DNA of 64,000 bases, taken from contig CAJYYA010000018.1 of NCBI GenBank assembly GCA_913778905.1, forward strand, positions 1 to 64,000. The letters are read 5' to 3'. Below the pieces are notes generated by a model. That model did no database searches and had not been told where the DNA came from. It saw nothing but the letters and a program-made list of their open reading frames with translations. Positions 1-9,010 of the stretch are shown one piece after another (positions within the stretch are counted from its first letter, which is position 1; every line of letters begins with the position of its first letter). The position numbers and the translations under genes are program-made. This DNA comes from an uncultured Naasia sp. (GTDB lineage: Bacteria > Actinomycetota > Actinomycetes > Actinomycetales > Microbacteriaceae).

Positions 1-20
1 CTGACGCACTCCCGGCCGAC

Positions 21-62
21 GCCGGAAGCGGGTGGTATCTTGGGATCCCACCCGCTTCCGGC
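21..62. terminator. Perfect 15-bp inverted repeat, likely terminator
   Basis: Bases 21-35 (GCCGGAAGCGGGTGG) pair perfectly with 48-62 around a 12-base loop. A hairpin this GC-rich outside any gene is best read as a factor-independent terminator. It could end a plus-strand gene lying before the window, or the minus-strand PepSY gene ending at 214. No long T-run is visible, so direction is unclear. Confidence 0.6.
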
Positions 63-91
63 TTCGCGAGACATCTCCCGTCTCCCCCCCC

Positions 92-180
92 CTGCGCTCA
101 GCAGGAACTTCAGCACCTCAGCAGGACTGATTCGTCACTTTTCTCCTGCTGAAGCGCCGTTCTTCCTGCTGAGCGCGAGG
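92..180. repeat. Intergenic palindromic repeat, CAGCAGGA family (copy 1)
   Basis: The outer ends GCGCTCAGCAGGAA and TTCCTGCTGAGCGC are complementary. Inside, a second pair (TCAGCAGGA with TCCTGCTGA) sits around a variable centre. The same outer boundaries (CTGCGCTCAGCAGGAAC at the left, CGCGAGG at the right) recur at 63746-63834, and a shorter version lies at 3637-3682. It would fold as a nested hairpin in RNA. No coding function is apparent. Confidence 0.7.
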
Positions 181-213
181 GCGCGAGCTCGACGGCGGTC
201 GATACGGGTCAGC

Positions 214-1692
214 TCACCGGGCGACGGCCGCACTCCGGCGGGCCCGCCAGCCGATGATCGTGTCGATGACCACGAACGCGACGAGGGGCCAGCCGACCAA
301 GGGGAGCACCAGTCCGATCGCGACACCGACCGCGATCACGAGGGCGACACCCCACCACGGAGCCCGGCGGAGAGCACCGCGCTCCGGCGCTCTGCCCGGA
401 CGGTTCGAGGTCTTCGTGGGACGGCGCTGCCACCACATCACGTAGCCCCACACGGTCATGACGATGATCCCCAGCGCGGTCATGAAGAGCAGCAGCTGGT
501 TGGGCAGGCCGAACATCGTGCCGGAGTGCGTGTCGATGCCCCAGCGGGTCAGCTTCGCCGGGATGCCGAAGTCGGCGAAGTCGACCCGGTCGGTCACCTG
601 CATGGTCGATCCGTTCACCGCGACCGCGTCGACCTCCGTCGGGATGCTGCGCTGGATCTCCTGCACCACCCACGCGCTCTCGGCGTTCTTGGGCGGGCGG
701 ATCTCGACGAGTCCGGTGTTGATGTTGACTTCCTCGCCGACGGCGAGCACGCGGTCGAAGTCGGCGGGGTTGATCGCGACCCCACCGCCTTCGGCGCCTC
801 CCCCGTGACCGTCGTGGCCGCCGGCGACGGCGACGCCGTCACCCAGGGTCGTCGTCAGCGACGGGGTGCCCCAGCTCAGCGCTGACCGGAGGTCACCCAC
901 GTTGGTCCCGCCGAACTGGGACCACGTGATGCCCGTGGCGGAGAGGAACAGAGCTCCGACGAGGAGCCAGATCCCGGTCGCCGCGTGCCAGGAGAGGATG
1001 CGGCGGTACCCGGTGTAGGTGTTGTTGGGGCGCACGAAGTCGCGCTTCTTCCGCGCGGACCGGACGCGCGCCACCCACAGTCCGAGGCCCGCGAGAGTGA
1101 TGATGCCGAGCCACGATGCGGCGAGCTCGCTGTAGTAGCGGCCGATGTCGCCGAGGTGCAGGCTGCGGTGCAGGTCGCTGACCCAGGCTCGGAACGGGAG
1201 CGCACCGCTGGTTCCGTACGCGGTCAGGTCGCCCCGGATCTGCGCCGTGCCCGGGTCGACGAAGACCGCGCGCGTCTCGCTCTCGCCGAGCGACGGGTCG
1301 GCGTACATGACACGTGTCGTGTCGCCGGGGTTCGGCGCGGGGCGGACCGCGACGATCTGCTGATCGGCGCCGACGTACCTGTTCGCCGCCTCGACCTGAT
1401 CCGCGAGCGACAGGGCGGTGGCGGTCACGGGAGCGTGCAGCTCATCCGCGTAGATGACCTGATCGATGGAGGGGCTCAGCGCGTAGAGCGCACCACTGGT
1501 GGCCGCGATGAGGATGAACGGGCCGACGAGGATCGCGGCGTAGAAGTGCAGGCGGAGCAGCAGCTGCCCGAACCAGCCTTTCGAGCCACGGCTGGGCGCG
1601 ACTGCGGGTCTCGCCCTGGGGGCGGGATCGCCGCCGGCAGGTTCGGCGGGCGGCGCGTGCTCGGCCGGGGAGGGAGAGGCGATGGTGGTCAT
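214..1692 (-). CDS. PepSY-associated transmembrane protein
   Basis: A 492-residue integral membrane protein of the PepSY-TM (PiuB/FecR-neighbour) type. After a Pro/Ala-rich cytoplasmic start there is a helix near residues 40-65 (LHFYAAILVGPFILIAATSG). A periplasmic PepSY-like region with ALYALSPSIDQVIYADEL follows, then helices around 190-210 and 240-260, a Gly/His stretch (HDGHGGGAEGGG), a second PepSY-like segment near 305-360, and C-terminal helices. Related proteins are linked to siderophore iron reduction or uptake and sometimes copper handling; the substrate here is unknown. The start is an ATG with AAGGA about 11 bases upstream, which is a weak fit. It is the last gene of a minus-strand cluster with the membrane protein at 1930. 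Confidence 0.8.
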   Translation of the reverse strand: MTTIASPSPAEHAPPAEPAGGDPAPRARPAVAPSRGSKGWFGQLLLRLHFYAAILVGPFILIAATSGALYALSPSIDQVIYADELHAPVTATALSLADQVEAANRYVGADQQIVAVRPAPNPGDTTRVMYADPSLGESETRAVFVDPGTAQIRGDLTAYGTSGALPFRAWVSDLHRSLHLGDIGRYYSELAASWLGIITLAGLGLWVARVRSARKKRDFVRPNNTYTGYRRILSWHAATGIWLLVGALFLSATGITWSQFGGTNVGDLRSALSWGTPSLTTTLGDGVAVAGGHDGHGGGAEGGGVAINPADFDRVLAVGEEVNINTGLVEIRPPKNAESAWVVQEIQRSIPTEVDAVAVNGSTMQVTDRVDFADFGIPAKLTRWGIDTHSGTMFGLPNQLLLFMTALGIIVMTVWGYVMWWQRRPTKTSNRPGRAPERGALRRAPWWGVALVIAVGVAIGLVLPLVGWPLVAFVVIDTIIGWRARRSAAVAR

Positions 1693-1929
1693 GGTGCGAG
1701 GAGTCCTTCGGACGGAGATTCGAGTCGAGAGCGCATCCCGAACGGCGCGGTGCGGTGCACGGTCCGGACGAGCGTGCCGTGGCCGTCGAGCGACCGTCGG
1801 CAGAAGGGCCGGGTCTCACGGAGAGCCGTGCCGAAGCTGCGAGTGGATGCGGTGAAGCCGAGATCGGACGCTGCGGAGCCGCGATCCGATACGGCGGCGC
1901 TCGTCCAGAGCAGGACGGCGCCGGGCTGA

Positions 1930-2559
1930 TCAGACCGGGAGGAGCGGCGGACCGCGACGGGAGAGCGACCCGAGGCCGGCACCGGCGCGCAGGGCACGGG
2001 TGCCGCAGCGCACGACGACACTGCGCAGGGCGAAGACGGGCGGCACCGGACGGGTCAGCGCCTCGACGAGCCGGCCGATCCACGCGTCGACACGGGTCGC
2101 GGTCGACATCAGCGCGAGCAGCATCCGCTCGGCGAAGTAGAGGACCGCGACCGTGACGAGCGCAGCGACGCCGTGCCCGATCCACATACCCGCACCGGTC
2201 CCGTGGCTGTGCATCGAGGAGGACTCTGCATCGAGGATCGACGCCGTCACCGCGGGGTCGAGGTGATGGGAGGACGCCGCGGAATGGGGACTCGATCCGC
2301 TCCCGAGCACGAAGAGCGTGTGGAACAGGAGTTGGGCGACTCCGACGGAGGCGGTGAGACGCACGACCGACAGTCGCCGACCCGCGAGCAGGGTGCACAC
2401 CGTGATCGACAGCAGAAGCGGAACGAGCACGCCGATCAGCGCGGGCATCTCACCACCGGCGACGACGTGCGCGAAGAGGGCGACGAACGTCGCGAGGGTC
2501 GCCGCGACCGCACCGCGCACGAGGCGGGGGATGCGGGAGGAGACCATGTCGCACATCAT
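1930..2559 (-). CDS. Small His/Met-containing membrane protein, unknown function
   Basis: A 209-residue protein with about four or five predicted membrane helices, including residues 12-33, 37-58 and 120-145. Between the helices lies a loop with clustered His and Ser/Met (HSAASSHH, then SSSMHSHGTG), the sort of pattern seen in copper-responsive membrane proteins. No family is recognised with confidence. Three in-frame ATGs (2559, 2556, 2547) compete, none with a clear ribosome site. It lies upstream of, and on the same strand as, the PepSY protein, separated by 237 bases in which nothing clear is seen. A shared metal-related role is an inference. Confidence 0.65.
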   Translation of the reverse strand: MMCDMVSSRIPRLVRGAVAATLATFVALFAHVVAGGEMPALIGVLVPLLLSITVCTLLAGRRLSVVRLTASVGVAQLLFHTLFVLGSGSSPHSAASSHHLDPAVTASILDAESSSMHSHGTGAGMWIGHGVAALVTVAVLYFAERMLLALMSTATRVDAWIGRLVEALTRPVPPVFALRSVVVRCGTRALRAGAGLGSLSRRGPPLLPV

Positions 2560-2622
2560 GGCACCCGGGGAGCCTGCGTGGCTGAGCCGTGGCCGTTCGC
2601 CGCGACTCGCACTCCCCGCCGG

Positions 2623-3126
2623 CTAGCGACTGTGACGCGACAGCACATCGACCTGGCCGGGCGTCATGCGCCCCGCTGAGACCTCGGAGACCAGGAAGCC
2701 GGCCGCCTGCGTGGCGTCCACGTTGTCGCGACACATCAGGAAGATCCTCTGCTGGGTGGCGATCGATCCAGGGTGCTCGATCACGAGCATCCTCCCGTCG
2801 GTCGACAGCCGGTAACCCCACCGGAACCAGGCGGCGAGGACGGCGAATCTCCGGCCACGCCAGGCGAACAGACCCGCGGGCGTGGCACGCGCTGCGGCGA
2901 TGCCGTGGATCGTGCGGGTCCGTCCCTCTTCCGTCGTGAGGGTGCAGTCGAACATCAGTCGCCGCGCGGGTGTGATCGTGAAGCGGGCGCTGCCCGACCG
3001 GATGCCGACCCGCGCCGCGCCGTCGGCCGTCGAGGCGGCGAGCCACCACCATCCTTCGACCTCGGCGGGGTGGGCCGTCACGCGCGTCGTCGGCCCGCCA
3101 CGGCGCGGGGCAATCTCGGTGGTCAC
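2623..3126 (-). CDS. Hypothetical protein, about 167 residues
   Basis: A soluble protein with no signal peptide or clear membrane helix. Trp- and Arg-rich stretches (EGWWWLAAS, FAWRGRRFAVLAAWFRWGYRLS) suggest a beta-rich fold with a hydrophobic core. It starts at an ATG whose upstream region runs into the divergent NUDIX gene. The composition and third-position GC match the neighbours, supporting a real gene. The family is not recognised; only the strand and the reading frame can be stated with confidence. Confidence 0.6.
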   Translation of the reverse strand: MTTEIAPRRGGPTTRVTAHPAEVEGWWWLAASTADGAARVGIRSGSARFTITPARRLMFDCTLTTEEGRTRTIHGIAAARATPAGLFAWRGRRFAVLAAWFRWGYRLSTDGRMLVIEHPGSIATQQRIFLMCRDNVDATQAAGFLVSEVSAGRMTPGQVDVLSRHSR

Positions 3127-3211
3127 ACCTCAGGATCGTCGCAGAGGCTCATGCCGAAAAGCCCCCGAGTAGGGGCTTAGGTTGCAGATGACCTACGAGG
3201 AGGGGGCACGC

Positions 3212-3622
3212 ATGGCCGGGACGACGGGCGAAGGATGTCAGATCGTGCTCGTGAACGCGCAAGACCGGGTCCTCTTGCAATTGCGCGACGAGAAGGACTG
3301 GATTCCGTTCCCCGGCATGTGGGCGCTTCCGGGCGGGATGAGGGAGGGCGGCGAGTCTCCCGAGGAGTGCATCCGACGGGAGGTGTCCGAGGAGATGGGG
3401 ATCGAACTCGCGGCTGACGACGTCACGCACCTGTGGTCCCGGGTGAGGTCGTACGGGACCGAGCACACCTTCACGGCACACGTCGACATCTCCGCCGAGG
3501 ACATCCGCCTGACGGAGGGCCAGGAGGTGCGCTGGTTTGATCTGTCCGAGGCCGTGCGGATGTCACTGGCCTACGAGGACAACGCCGTACTCACCGAGTT
3601 CATGCAGACTCCGCGCCCGTGA
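3212..3622 (+). CDS. NUDIX hydrolase
   Basis: A 136-residue single-domain NUDIX phosphohydrolase, which cleaves nucleoside diphosphates linked to another moiety, using Mg2+. The NUDIX box is intact: G-x5-E-x7-R-E-V-x-E-E-M-G-I, beginning GMREGGE and ending REVSEEMGI. The substrate cannot be told from sequence; mutT-like dNTP cleaning or NDP-sugar cleavage are both possible. The ATG at 3212 is preferred over the in-frame one at 3182 because GAGGAGGGG sits about six bases before it, inside the longer version. It diverges from the hypothetical gene at 2623. Confidence 0.9.
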   Translation: MAGTTGEGCQIVLVNAQDRVLLQLRDEKDWIPFPGMWALPGGMREGGESPEECIRREVSEEMGIELAADDVTHLWSRVRSYGTEHTFTAHVDISAEDIRLTEGQEVRWFDLSEAVRMSLAYEDNAVLTEFMQTPRP

Positions 3623-3636
3623 CCGTGGCCACTGAC

Positions 3637-3682
3637 GCTGCCCCTCAGCAGGAAGAGGATTCTCCTGTTGAGGGAGAGCAGC
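3637..3682. repeat. Short CAGCAGGA-family inverted repeat, possible terminator
   Basis: GCTGCCCCTCAGCAGGA at the left pairs with TCTCCTGTTGAGGG and AGCAGC at the right, with a few mismatches. It sits between the convergent ends of the NUDIX gene (3622) and the PadR gene (3686), where a two-way terminator would be expected. It shares the CTCAGCAGGA core with the longer elements at 92 and 63746. Its last bases lie against the PadR stop region. Confidence 0.6.
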
Positions 3683-3685
3683 GGG

Positions 3686-4294
3686 TCACTCGGCGAGCTT
3701 GCCGTAGAGGGAGCGGCGCAGGGCGTCCATCTCCTCGGCGGCCTGGGTCCTCTGCTCGGGCGTGGCGTCGGAGCTGAACTGCTTCGCCGCCTTCATGAGC
3801 TTGAAGAACGCGGTGTGGAACGCGTCCTCCTCACCGCCGCCGGGAAGCTCGCCCCATGCGGTCTGGATGGCTTCGGCGTTCTGCTCCACGTAGGCGCGGC
3901 CTTCTTCGGTGAGCGCGTAAGCGTCTCCACGCTCGGCGGCCCGGGTCTCGACGAGGCCCTCGTCGACGAGCTGCTGGAGCGTCGGATACACCGAGCCGGG
4001 GCTGGGGCGCCAGCGACCGTCCGTGCGTTCGCCCATCGAGCTGATGAGTCCGTATCCGTTCGATTCCTTCTCCCTCAGCAGGGCGAGGAGGACGAGACGG
4101 ACGTCGCCACGGCGAGCGCGCGAGCGACCACGCGGGCCGAAGCCGCCGCCAATGGGCCCGAAGCCGGGGCCGAAACCAGGACCGAAGCCGGGCCCCGGAC
4201 CGAAACCGCGGCCGGGGAAGCCGTGACCGTGCTGGTCGCGGCGGGGCATGTCTGCGGACGCACGGCGTCCGGGATTGAAGTGCTTGTCGAACAT
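3686..4294 (-). CDS. PadR-family transcriptional regulator with Gly/Phe/Pro-rich N-terminus
   Basis: A 202-residue regulator. Residues about 62-140 form the PadR winged helix (DVRLVLLALLREKESNGYGLISSMGE, then SPGSVYPTLQQLVDEGLV). About 60 residues come after it, including a helical segment that should mediate dimerisation. Unusually, residues 22-56 are a low-complexity run of FGPG units (GFGPGPGFGPGFGPG), probably disordered. The ATG start has AAAGGAG five bases upstream. A perfect 16-bp palindrome lies 42 bases before the start, so autoregulation is likely. No efflux gene is adjacent on the same strand, so its target, apart from itself, is not evident. Confidence 0.9.
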   Translation of the reverse strand: MFDKHFNPGRRASADMPRRDQHGHGFPGRGFGPGPGFGPGFGPGFGPIGGGFGPRGRSRARRGDVRLVLLALLREKESNGYGLISSMGERTDGRWRPSPGSVYPTLQQLVDEGLVETRAAERGDAYALTEEGRAYVEQNAEAIQTAWGELPGGGEEDAFHTAFFKLMKAAKQFSSDATPEQRTQAAEEMDALRRSLYGKLAE

Positions 4295-4335
4295 GTCGAC
4301 TCCTTTCAGATCGACGGGCGATCCGTCGAGATAGC

Positions 4336-4351
4336 TAACGATATATCGTTA
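4336..4351. promoter_or_regulatory. PadR operator candidate, 16-bp perfect palindrome
   Basis: TAACGATATATCGTTA is a perfect palindrome between the PadR start (4294) and purL (4429). AGCT flanks it on both sides (4333-4336 and 4353-4356), slightly offset. PadR proteins commonly bind AT-rich palindromes of this sort next to their own gene. AT-rich DNA is rare in this window, which strengthens the case. It may also overlap the promoter of the regulator. Confidence 0.75.
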
Positions 4352-4428
4352 TAGCTCATTCGGCAAGCAGCGTCGGTCCGTGCGGTTCTCTAGACTCATC
4401 TGGTCGATCCCGCTAGGAGACTTACGCC

Positions 4429-6738
4429 GTGACTCAGCCCGCCACCAGCGCCCCCGCCGTCGACTCCGTGGAGGTCGCTTCGCGGACTCCGGAGAAGGAG
4501 CAGCCGTACGGTGCTCTGGGCCTCAAGCCCGACGAGTACGCGAAGATCCGCGAGATCCTGGGTCGCCGCCCCACGAGCGGCGAGCTCGCCATGTACTCGG
4601 TGATGTGGAGCGAGCACTGCTCGTACAAGAGCAGCAAGGTGTGGCTGCGCCAGTTCGGGCAGAAGGTCAGCCCCGAGATGACGAAGAACCTCATGGTCGG
4701 CATGGGCGAGAACGCCGGCGTCGTCGACGTGGGCGAGGGCTGGGCCGTCACCTTCAAGATCGAGAGCCACAACCATCCGAGCTACATCGAGCCGTTCCAG
4801 GGCGCCGCGACCGGCGTCGGCGGCATCGTCCGCGACATCATCTCGATGGGCGCCCGCCCCGTCGCCGTGATGGATGCGCTGCGCTTCGGCGCGATCGACT
4901 CCGACGACACGGCCCGCGTCGTGCACGGTGTCGTCTCGGGCATCAGCTTCTACGGCAACTGCCTCGGCCTGCCGAACATCGGCGGCGAGACCTATTTCGA
5001 CGCGGTCTACCAGGCCAACCCGCTCGTCAACGCGCTCGCGGTCGGCGTCCTCCGCCATGAGGATCTGCACCTCGCCAATGCCAAGGGCGTCGGCAACAAG
5101 GTCGTGCTCTTCGGCGCCCGCACCGGTGGCGACGGCATCGGCGGAGCCTCGATCCTCGCGTCCGACACGTTCGCCGAAGGCGGCCCCACCAAGCGCCCCG
5201 CCGTGCAGGTGGGCGACCCGTTCGCCGAGAAGGTGCTCATCGAGTGCTGCCTCGAGCTGTTCCGCGGCGAGCTCGTCGAGGGTATCCAGGACCTGGGCGC
5301 CGCGGGCATCAGCTGCGCGACGAGCGAGCTGGCCTCGAACGGCGACGGCGGCATGGAGGTCGACCTCGACTCGGTACTGCTGCGCGATCCCAGCCTGACC
5401 GCCGAGGAGATCCTGATGTCGGAGAGCCAGGAGCGCATGATGGCGATCGTGCACCCCGACAAGCTCGAGGCGTTCCTCGCCGTCACCGACAAGTGGGATG
5501 TCGAGACGAGCGTGCTCGGCGAGGTCACGGACACCGGTCGCCTCATCATCCGCTGGCGCGGCGAGACCATCGTCGACGTCGATCCCCGCACCGTCGCGGT
5601 CGACGGCCCCGTCTACGAGCGCCCCGTCGCCTACCCGACGTGGATCGACGCGCTGCAGGCCGACTCGGCCGCCAGTCTCCCCCGCCCGACCGAAGGCGCC
5701 GAGCTGCGCGACCAGGTGCTGAAGCTCGTCGGCAGCCCCAATCTCGCCGACAAGAGCTGGATCACCGACCAGTACGACCGATACGTACTCGGCAACACCG
5801 CGCTGAGCTTCCCCGACGACGGGGGTATGGTCCGCATCGACGAGGAGAGCGGACTCGGATTCGCCGTCGCCACGGACGCCAACGGCCGCTACTGCCAGCT
5901 CGACCCCCGCCAGGGCGCCCAGCTCGCGCTCGCCGAGGCGTACCGCAACGTCGCCGCCACCGGCGCTTCTCCCGTCGCCGTCTCGGACTGCCTCAACTTC
6001 GGCTCCCCCGAGAACCCCGAGGTCATGTGGCAGTTCTCGCAGGCCGTCGAGGGTCTCGCGGACGGCTGCCTCGAGCTCGGCATCCCGGTCACGGGCGGCA
6101 ACGTGTCGTTCTACAACCAGACCGGCGACCAGCCCATCCACCCGACGCCCGTCGTCGCAGTGCTCGGGATCATCGACGACGTCGCGCGCCGCGTGCCCTC
6201 CGGATGGCAGGACACGGGCCACAACCTCTACCTGCTCGGCGAGACCGCGCTCGAGCTCGACGGCTCTGCGTGGGCAGGAACGGTGCACGGCCACCTCGGC
6301 GGGCGCCCGCCGGCGGTCGACCTCGACCGCGAGAAGCAGCTCGCCTCACTGCTCGCAGCCGCCGCGAAGGAAGGTCTGCTCGGATCCGCGCACGACCTCG
6401 CCGACGGTGGGCTCGCGCAGGCCGTCGTCGAGTCGAGCCTGCGGTTCGGGATCGGTGCCCGCCTCTGGCTGACCGAGATCTGCCAGCGCGACGGCATCGA
6501 TGAGGCGACCGCGCTGTTCAGCGAGTCGACCGGGCGTCTGCTCGTGTCGGTTCCGCGCGAAGACGACGTACGGTTCATGGGCCTGTGCGAGGCGCGCCAC
6601 TACCCCGTGCTGCGGGTGGGCGTGACCGACGCGGGCGACGCGTCTGGCCCGAGCATCGACGTGCAGGGGCTCTTCGACATCTCGCTGTCGGATCTCCGTA
6701 GCACCCATACGGGAGTGCTGCCGAAGCACTTCGCCTGA
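4429..6738 (+). CDS. purL: Phosphoribosylformylglycinamidine synthase subunit PurL
   Basis: A 769-residue small-type PurL, the ATP-dependent synthetase that converts FGAR to FGAM in step four of purine synthesis, working with the separate PurQ glutaminase and PurS (not in this window). Hallmarks: EHCSYKSS near residues 62-69, IESHNHPS near 107-114 (substrate-binding His), the Gly-rich [10 protein letters not shown] in the second half, and a second catalytic-like half with [16 protein letters not shown]. The length is normal for actinobacterial PurL. The start is GTG at 4429 with AGGAGA eight bases upstream. It is monocistronic here and is followed by a strong hairpin at 6750. Confidence 0.97.
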   Translation: MTQPATSAPAVDSVEVASRTPEKEQPYGALGLKPDEYAKIREILGRRPTSGELAMYSVMWSEHCSYKSSKVWLRQFGQKVSPEMTKNLMVGMGENAGVVDVGEGWAVTFKIESHNHPSYIEPFQGAATGVGGIVRDIISMGARPVAVMDALRFGAIDSDDTARVVHGVVSGISFYGNCLGLPNIGGETYFDAVYQANPLVNALAVGVLRHEDLHLANAKGVGNKVVLFGARTGGDGIGGASILASDTFAEGGPTKRPAVQVGDPFAEKVLIECCLELFRGELVEGIQDLGAAGISCATSELASNGDGGMEVDLDSVLLRDPSLTAEEILMSESQERMMAIVHPDKLEAFLAVTDKWDVETSVLGEVTDTGRLIIRWRGETIVDVDPRTVAVDGPVYERPVAYPTWIDALQADSAASLPRPTEGAELRDQVLKLVGSPNLADKSWITDQYDRYVLGNTALSFPDDGGMVRIDEESGLGFAVATDANGRYCQLDPRQGAQLALAEAYRNVAATGASPVAVSDCLNFGSPENPEVMWQFSQAVEGLADGCLELGIPVTGGNVSFYNQTGDQPIHPTPVVAVLGIIDDVARRVPSGWQDTGHNLYLLGETALELDGSAWAGTVHGHLGGRPPAVDLDREKQLASLLAAAAKEGLLGSAHDLADGGLAQAVVESSLRFGIGARLWLTEICQRDGIDEATALFSESTGRLLVSVPREDDVRFMGLCEARHYPVLRVGVTDAGDASGPSIDVQGLFDISLSDLRSTHTGVLPKHFA

Positions 6739-6749
6739 GCCGAGAGCTC

Positions 6750-6789
6750 GAAGGGGCGGTCGACCACTGAGGTGGTGGGCCGCCCCTTC
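6750..6789 (+). terminator. purL terminator hairpin
   Basis: GAAGGGGCGG (6750-6759) pairs with CCGCCCCTTC (6780-6789). A second inner stem (ACCAC with GTGGT) continues the structure. It begins 11 bases after the purL stop and is followed by ATTTCG. Its right arm merges into the first TTGAGCGAAGCG-family repeat, so the terminator and the repeat are physically joined. Confidence 0.75.
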
Positions 6790-6925
6790 ATTTCGCTTCG
6801 CTCACTGGGCGGGGCTCACGCGTCTCGACACCCGCCGCCCATTGAGCGAAGCGAAATGCAGGCAAACACCGCCCGCTCGGAACCCGCAGCCCCTCTGCGT
6901 TTCGCTGGGCTCAACGGGCGAGGCT
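6782..6925. repeat. TTGAGCGAAGCG-family repeats between purL and prpC
   Basis: Three copies of a ~28-base unit, CCC(A/G)TTGAGCGAAGCGAAA followed by TG/CGCAGG or TGAAGG. One is at 6782-6812 (reverse), one near 6832-6862 (forward) and one at 6893-6925 (reverse). Facing copies can pair into long hairpins. The last copy overlaps the end of prpC: its GCCCGTTGA gives the final Ala-Arg and the TGA stop of the minus-strand gene. Other loci of this family are at 10665, 48030, 59017 and 60804. Confidence 0.85.
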
Positions 6926-8047
6926 GGCGGGGAGGTGGCGCTCGGCGGGGCCGTTGTACTCCGACAGCGGGCGGATCAGCGCGTTCGAGGCGAGCTGCTC
7001 CATGATGTGCGCCGTCCACCCGACGACGCGCGACGCGACGAAGAGGGGCGTGAACATCTCCACGTCGTATCCGATCAGGTGATAGGCGGGCCCTGACGGA
7101 TAGTCGAGATTCGGCTGAATCGCCTTCCGGGACTGCATGGCGTCGTTCAGTGCGTCGTAGAGGTCGAGCAGATCCCGCCGGTCGTACTCCGCGACGAGGG
7201 TGTCGAGCGACGCCTTCATGGTCGGCACGCGCGAGTCGCCGTTCTTGTAGACCCGGTGCCCGAAGCCCATGATCTTCCTCTTGTTCGCGAGGGCGTCTTC
7301 GAGCCACGCCTCAGCATCGGCCGCCGTGCCGATCTCCTCGAACACATGCATGACCGCCTCGTTGGCACCTCCGTGCAGCGGCCCCTTGAGCGCGCCGATT
7401 CCGGCGACGACCGCCGAATAGAGGTCGGACAGCGTCGATGTCACCACCCGGGCGGTGAAGGTGGACGCGTTGAACGAGTGCTCGGCGTACAGGATCATCG
7501 ACACGTCGAAGGCCTTCACGACCGTCTCGCTCGGCACCTCTCCGAACGTCATGCGGAGGAAGTTCGCGGAGTACCCGAGCGCGGCATCGGGCTCCACGAT
7601 GTCCTGGCCGCGACGACGCCTCTGGTCGTAGGAGATGATCGCGGGCAGCTCGGCCAGCAGCGCGACCGACTTCTCGAGATTGCCCTCGGGTGAGGCGTCC
7701 GCCCATGCCGGGTCGAGCGCCCCGATGACCGACACCGCCGTGCGGACGACGTCCATCGGATGAGCCGTGAGCGGCAGCTCGTCGATGACCCGCTTCACAG
7801 CAGGATCCAGCGCCCGCTTCGATCGCTCGAGCTGCTGGAAGTCGGAGAGTTCCGCATCCGTCGGCAGTTCGCCGTGCCACAGCAGATACGCCACCTGCTC
7901 GAAGCTGCACTGGGCCGCGAGCTCCTGCACGGGGTATCCCCGGTAGAGCAGCGAGTTGGTCTCGGGATTGACCTTCGACACGGCGGTGTAGTCGACCACC
8001 ACACCGGCGAGACCCTTTTTGATGTCGGACTGTTCGGTCATTGTCAC
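6911..8047 (-). CDS. prpC: 2-methylcitrate synthase (citrate synthase family)
   Basis: A 378-residue citrate-synthase-fold enzyme that condenses propionyl-CoA with oxaloacetate. The active-site His motifs are GPLHGGANEAVM and MGFGHRVYK, and the catalytic Asp lies in QPNLDYPSG. The length (about 380) and N-terminus (KKGLAGVVVDYTAVSKV) fit PrpC-type rather than the longer GltA. Its position downstream of prpD-prpB, 57 bases after prpB, decides the call. A few actinobacterial PrpC enzymes also make citrate. The TGA stop lies inside a repeat of the TTGAGCGAAGCG family. Confidence 0.94.
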   Translation of the reverse strand: MTMTEQSDIKKGLAGVVVDYTAVSKVNPETNSLLYRGYPVQELAAQCSFEQVAYLLWHGELPTDAELSDFQQLERSKRALDPAVKRVIDELPLTAHPMDVVRTAVSVIGALDPAWADASPEGNLEKSVALLAELPAIISYDQRRRRGQDIVEPDAALGYSANFLRMTFGEVPSETVVKAFDVSMILYAEHSFNASTFTARVVTSTLSDLYSAVVAGIGALKGPLHGGANEAVMHVFEEIGTAADAEAWLEDALANKRKIMGFGHRVYKNGDSRVPTMKASLDTLVAEYDRRDLLDLYDALNDAMQSRKAIQPNLDYPSGPAYHLIGYDVEMFTPLFVASRVVGWTAHIMEQLASNALIRPLSEYNGPAERHLPASLAR

Positions 8048-8104
8048 TCCTTCGTGCTGACTTCCTGGTCGCTGCGCGCCTACCGGAACGGGCGCCGAGT
8101 GCGA

Positions 8105-9010
8105 CTAGCGCCCGGTGGGCACGTCGAAATTGAAGACCGACGTGTCGAAGCTGTTGTAGGCCTCGTAGTCGAGCAGCTCGTAGAGCCGCGCGCGCGTCTG
8201 CATGGTCGGCACCTCGCTCTTCAGCGACCCCTCCGCGGCGAGAGCATCGAGTCCGCGTTCCGCGGCCCCCATCGCGATGCGCAGCAGCGAGACGGGGTAG
8301 ATGACGAGGTTCATGCCGACGTCGGCCAGCTGCTGGGTGGAGAACAGCTCGCTCTTGCCGAACTCGGTCATGTTGGCGAGCAGCGGCACGTCGGTCGCCG
8401 CGCGGACCGCCTCGAACTCGCCGAGGTCGGCCATCGCCTCGGGGAAGACCGCGTCGGCACCGGCGTCCACGAGCTGCTTGATCCGGTCGAGCGCGGCGGG
8501 CAGACCCTCGGCGCCGCGGATGTCGGTGCGCGCCATGATCAGCAGGTTCGGATCGCGACGCGCATCGACGGCGGCACGGATGCGCTTCACGGCCGTGTCG
8601 GCATCGACCACCGACTTGCCGTCGAGGTGACCGCAGCGCTTGGGGTTGACCTGGTCCTCGATGTGGAGGCCCGAGACTCCGGCGTCCTCGAGGGTCTGCA
8701 CGGTGCGGGCGACGTTCATCGGCTCGCCGAAGCCGGTGTCCGCATCGATGAGCGTCGGGAGGTTCGTCATGCGCGAGATCTGCGCGCCGCGACCCGCGAC
8801 CTCGGTGAGCGTCGTCAGGCCGATGTCGGGGAAGCCGAGGTCGGCGGCGATGACGGCGCCCGAGATGTAGACGCCGTCGAAGCCCTTCTCCTCGATGAGG
8901 CGGGCGCTGAGCGGGTTGAACGCGCCGGGGATCCGCTGCAGTTCGCCCGAGCCGAGCGCGGCGCGGAACTTCGCGCGCTTCTCGTGGGCCGGGACGGTCG
9001 AGTACAGCAT
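8105..9010 (-). CDS. prpB: Methylisocitrate lyase
   Basis: A 301-residue TIM-barrel enzyme of the ICL/PEP-mutase family that splits 2-methylisocitrate to pyruvate and succinate. It carries the active-site sequence PKRCGHLDGK near residue 125 (catalytic Cys), DADTGFGEP for Mg2+ binding and LIMARTD. Its start ATG overlaps the prpD stop codon as ATGA, so translation is coupled. It is the middle gene of prpD-prpB-prpC, the methylcitrate cycle for propionyl-CoA from odd-chain fatty acids or branched amino acids. Confidence 0.95.
   Translation of the reverse strand: MLYSTVPAHEKRAKFRAALGSGELQRIPGAFNPLSARLIEEKGFDGVYISGAVIAADLGFPDIGLTTLTEVAGRGAQISRMTNLPTLIDADTGFGEPMNVARTVQTLEDAGVSGLHIEDQVNPKRCGHLDGKSVVDADTAVKRIRAAVDARRDPNLLIMARTDIRGAEGLPAALDRIKQLVDAGADAVFPEAMADLGEFEAVRAATDVPLLANMTEFGKSELFSTQQLADVGMNLVIYPVSLLRIAMGAAERGLDALAAEGSLKSEVPTMQTRARLYELLDYEAYNSFDTSVFNFDVPTGR

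Noticed and set aside
4396-6294. 632-residue minus-strand frame opposite purL
   Set aside because: Shadow of purL: low-complexity Val/Asp/Arg-rich product without a domain, ribosome site or homology.
6911-8047. Housekeeping citrate synthase (gltA)
   Set aside because: The short type (378 residues) and its place behind prpD-prpB fit 2-methylcitrate synthase better.
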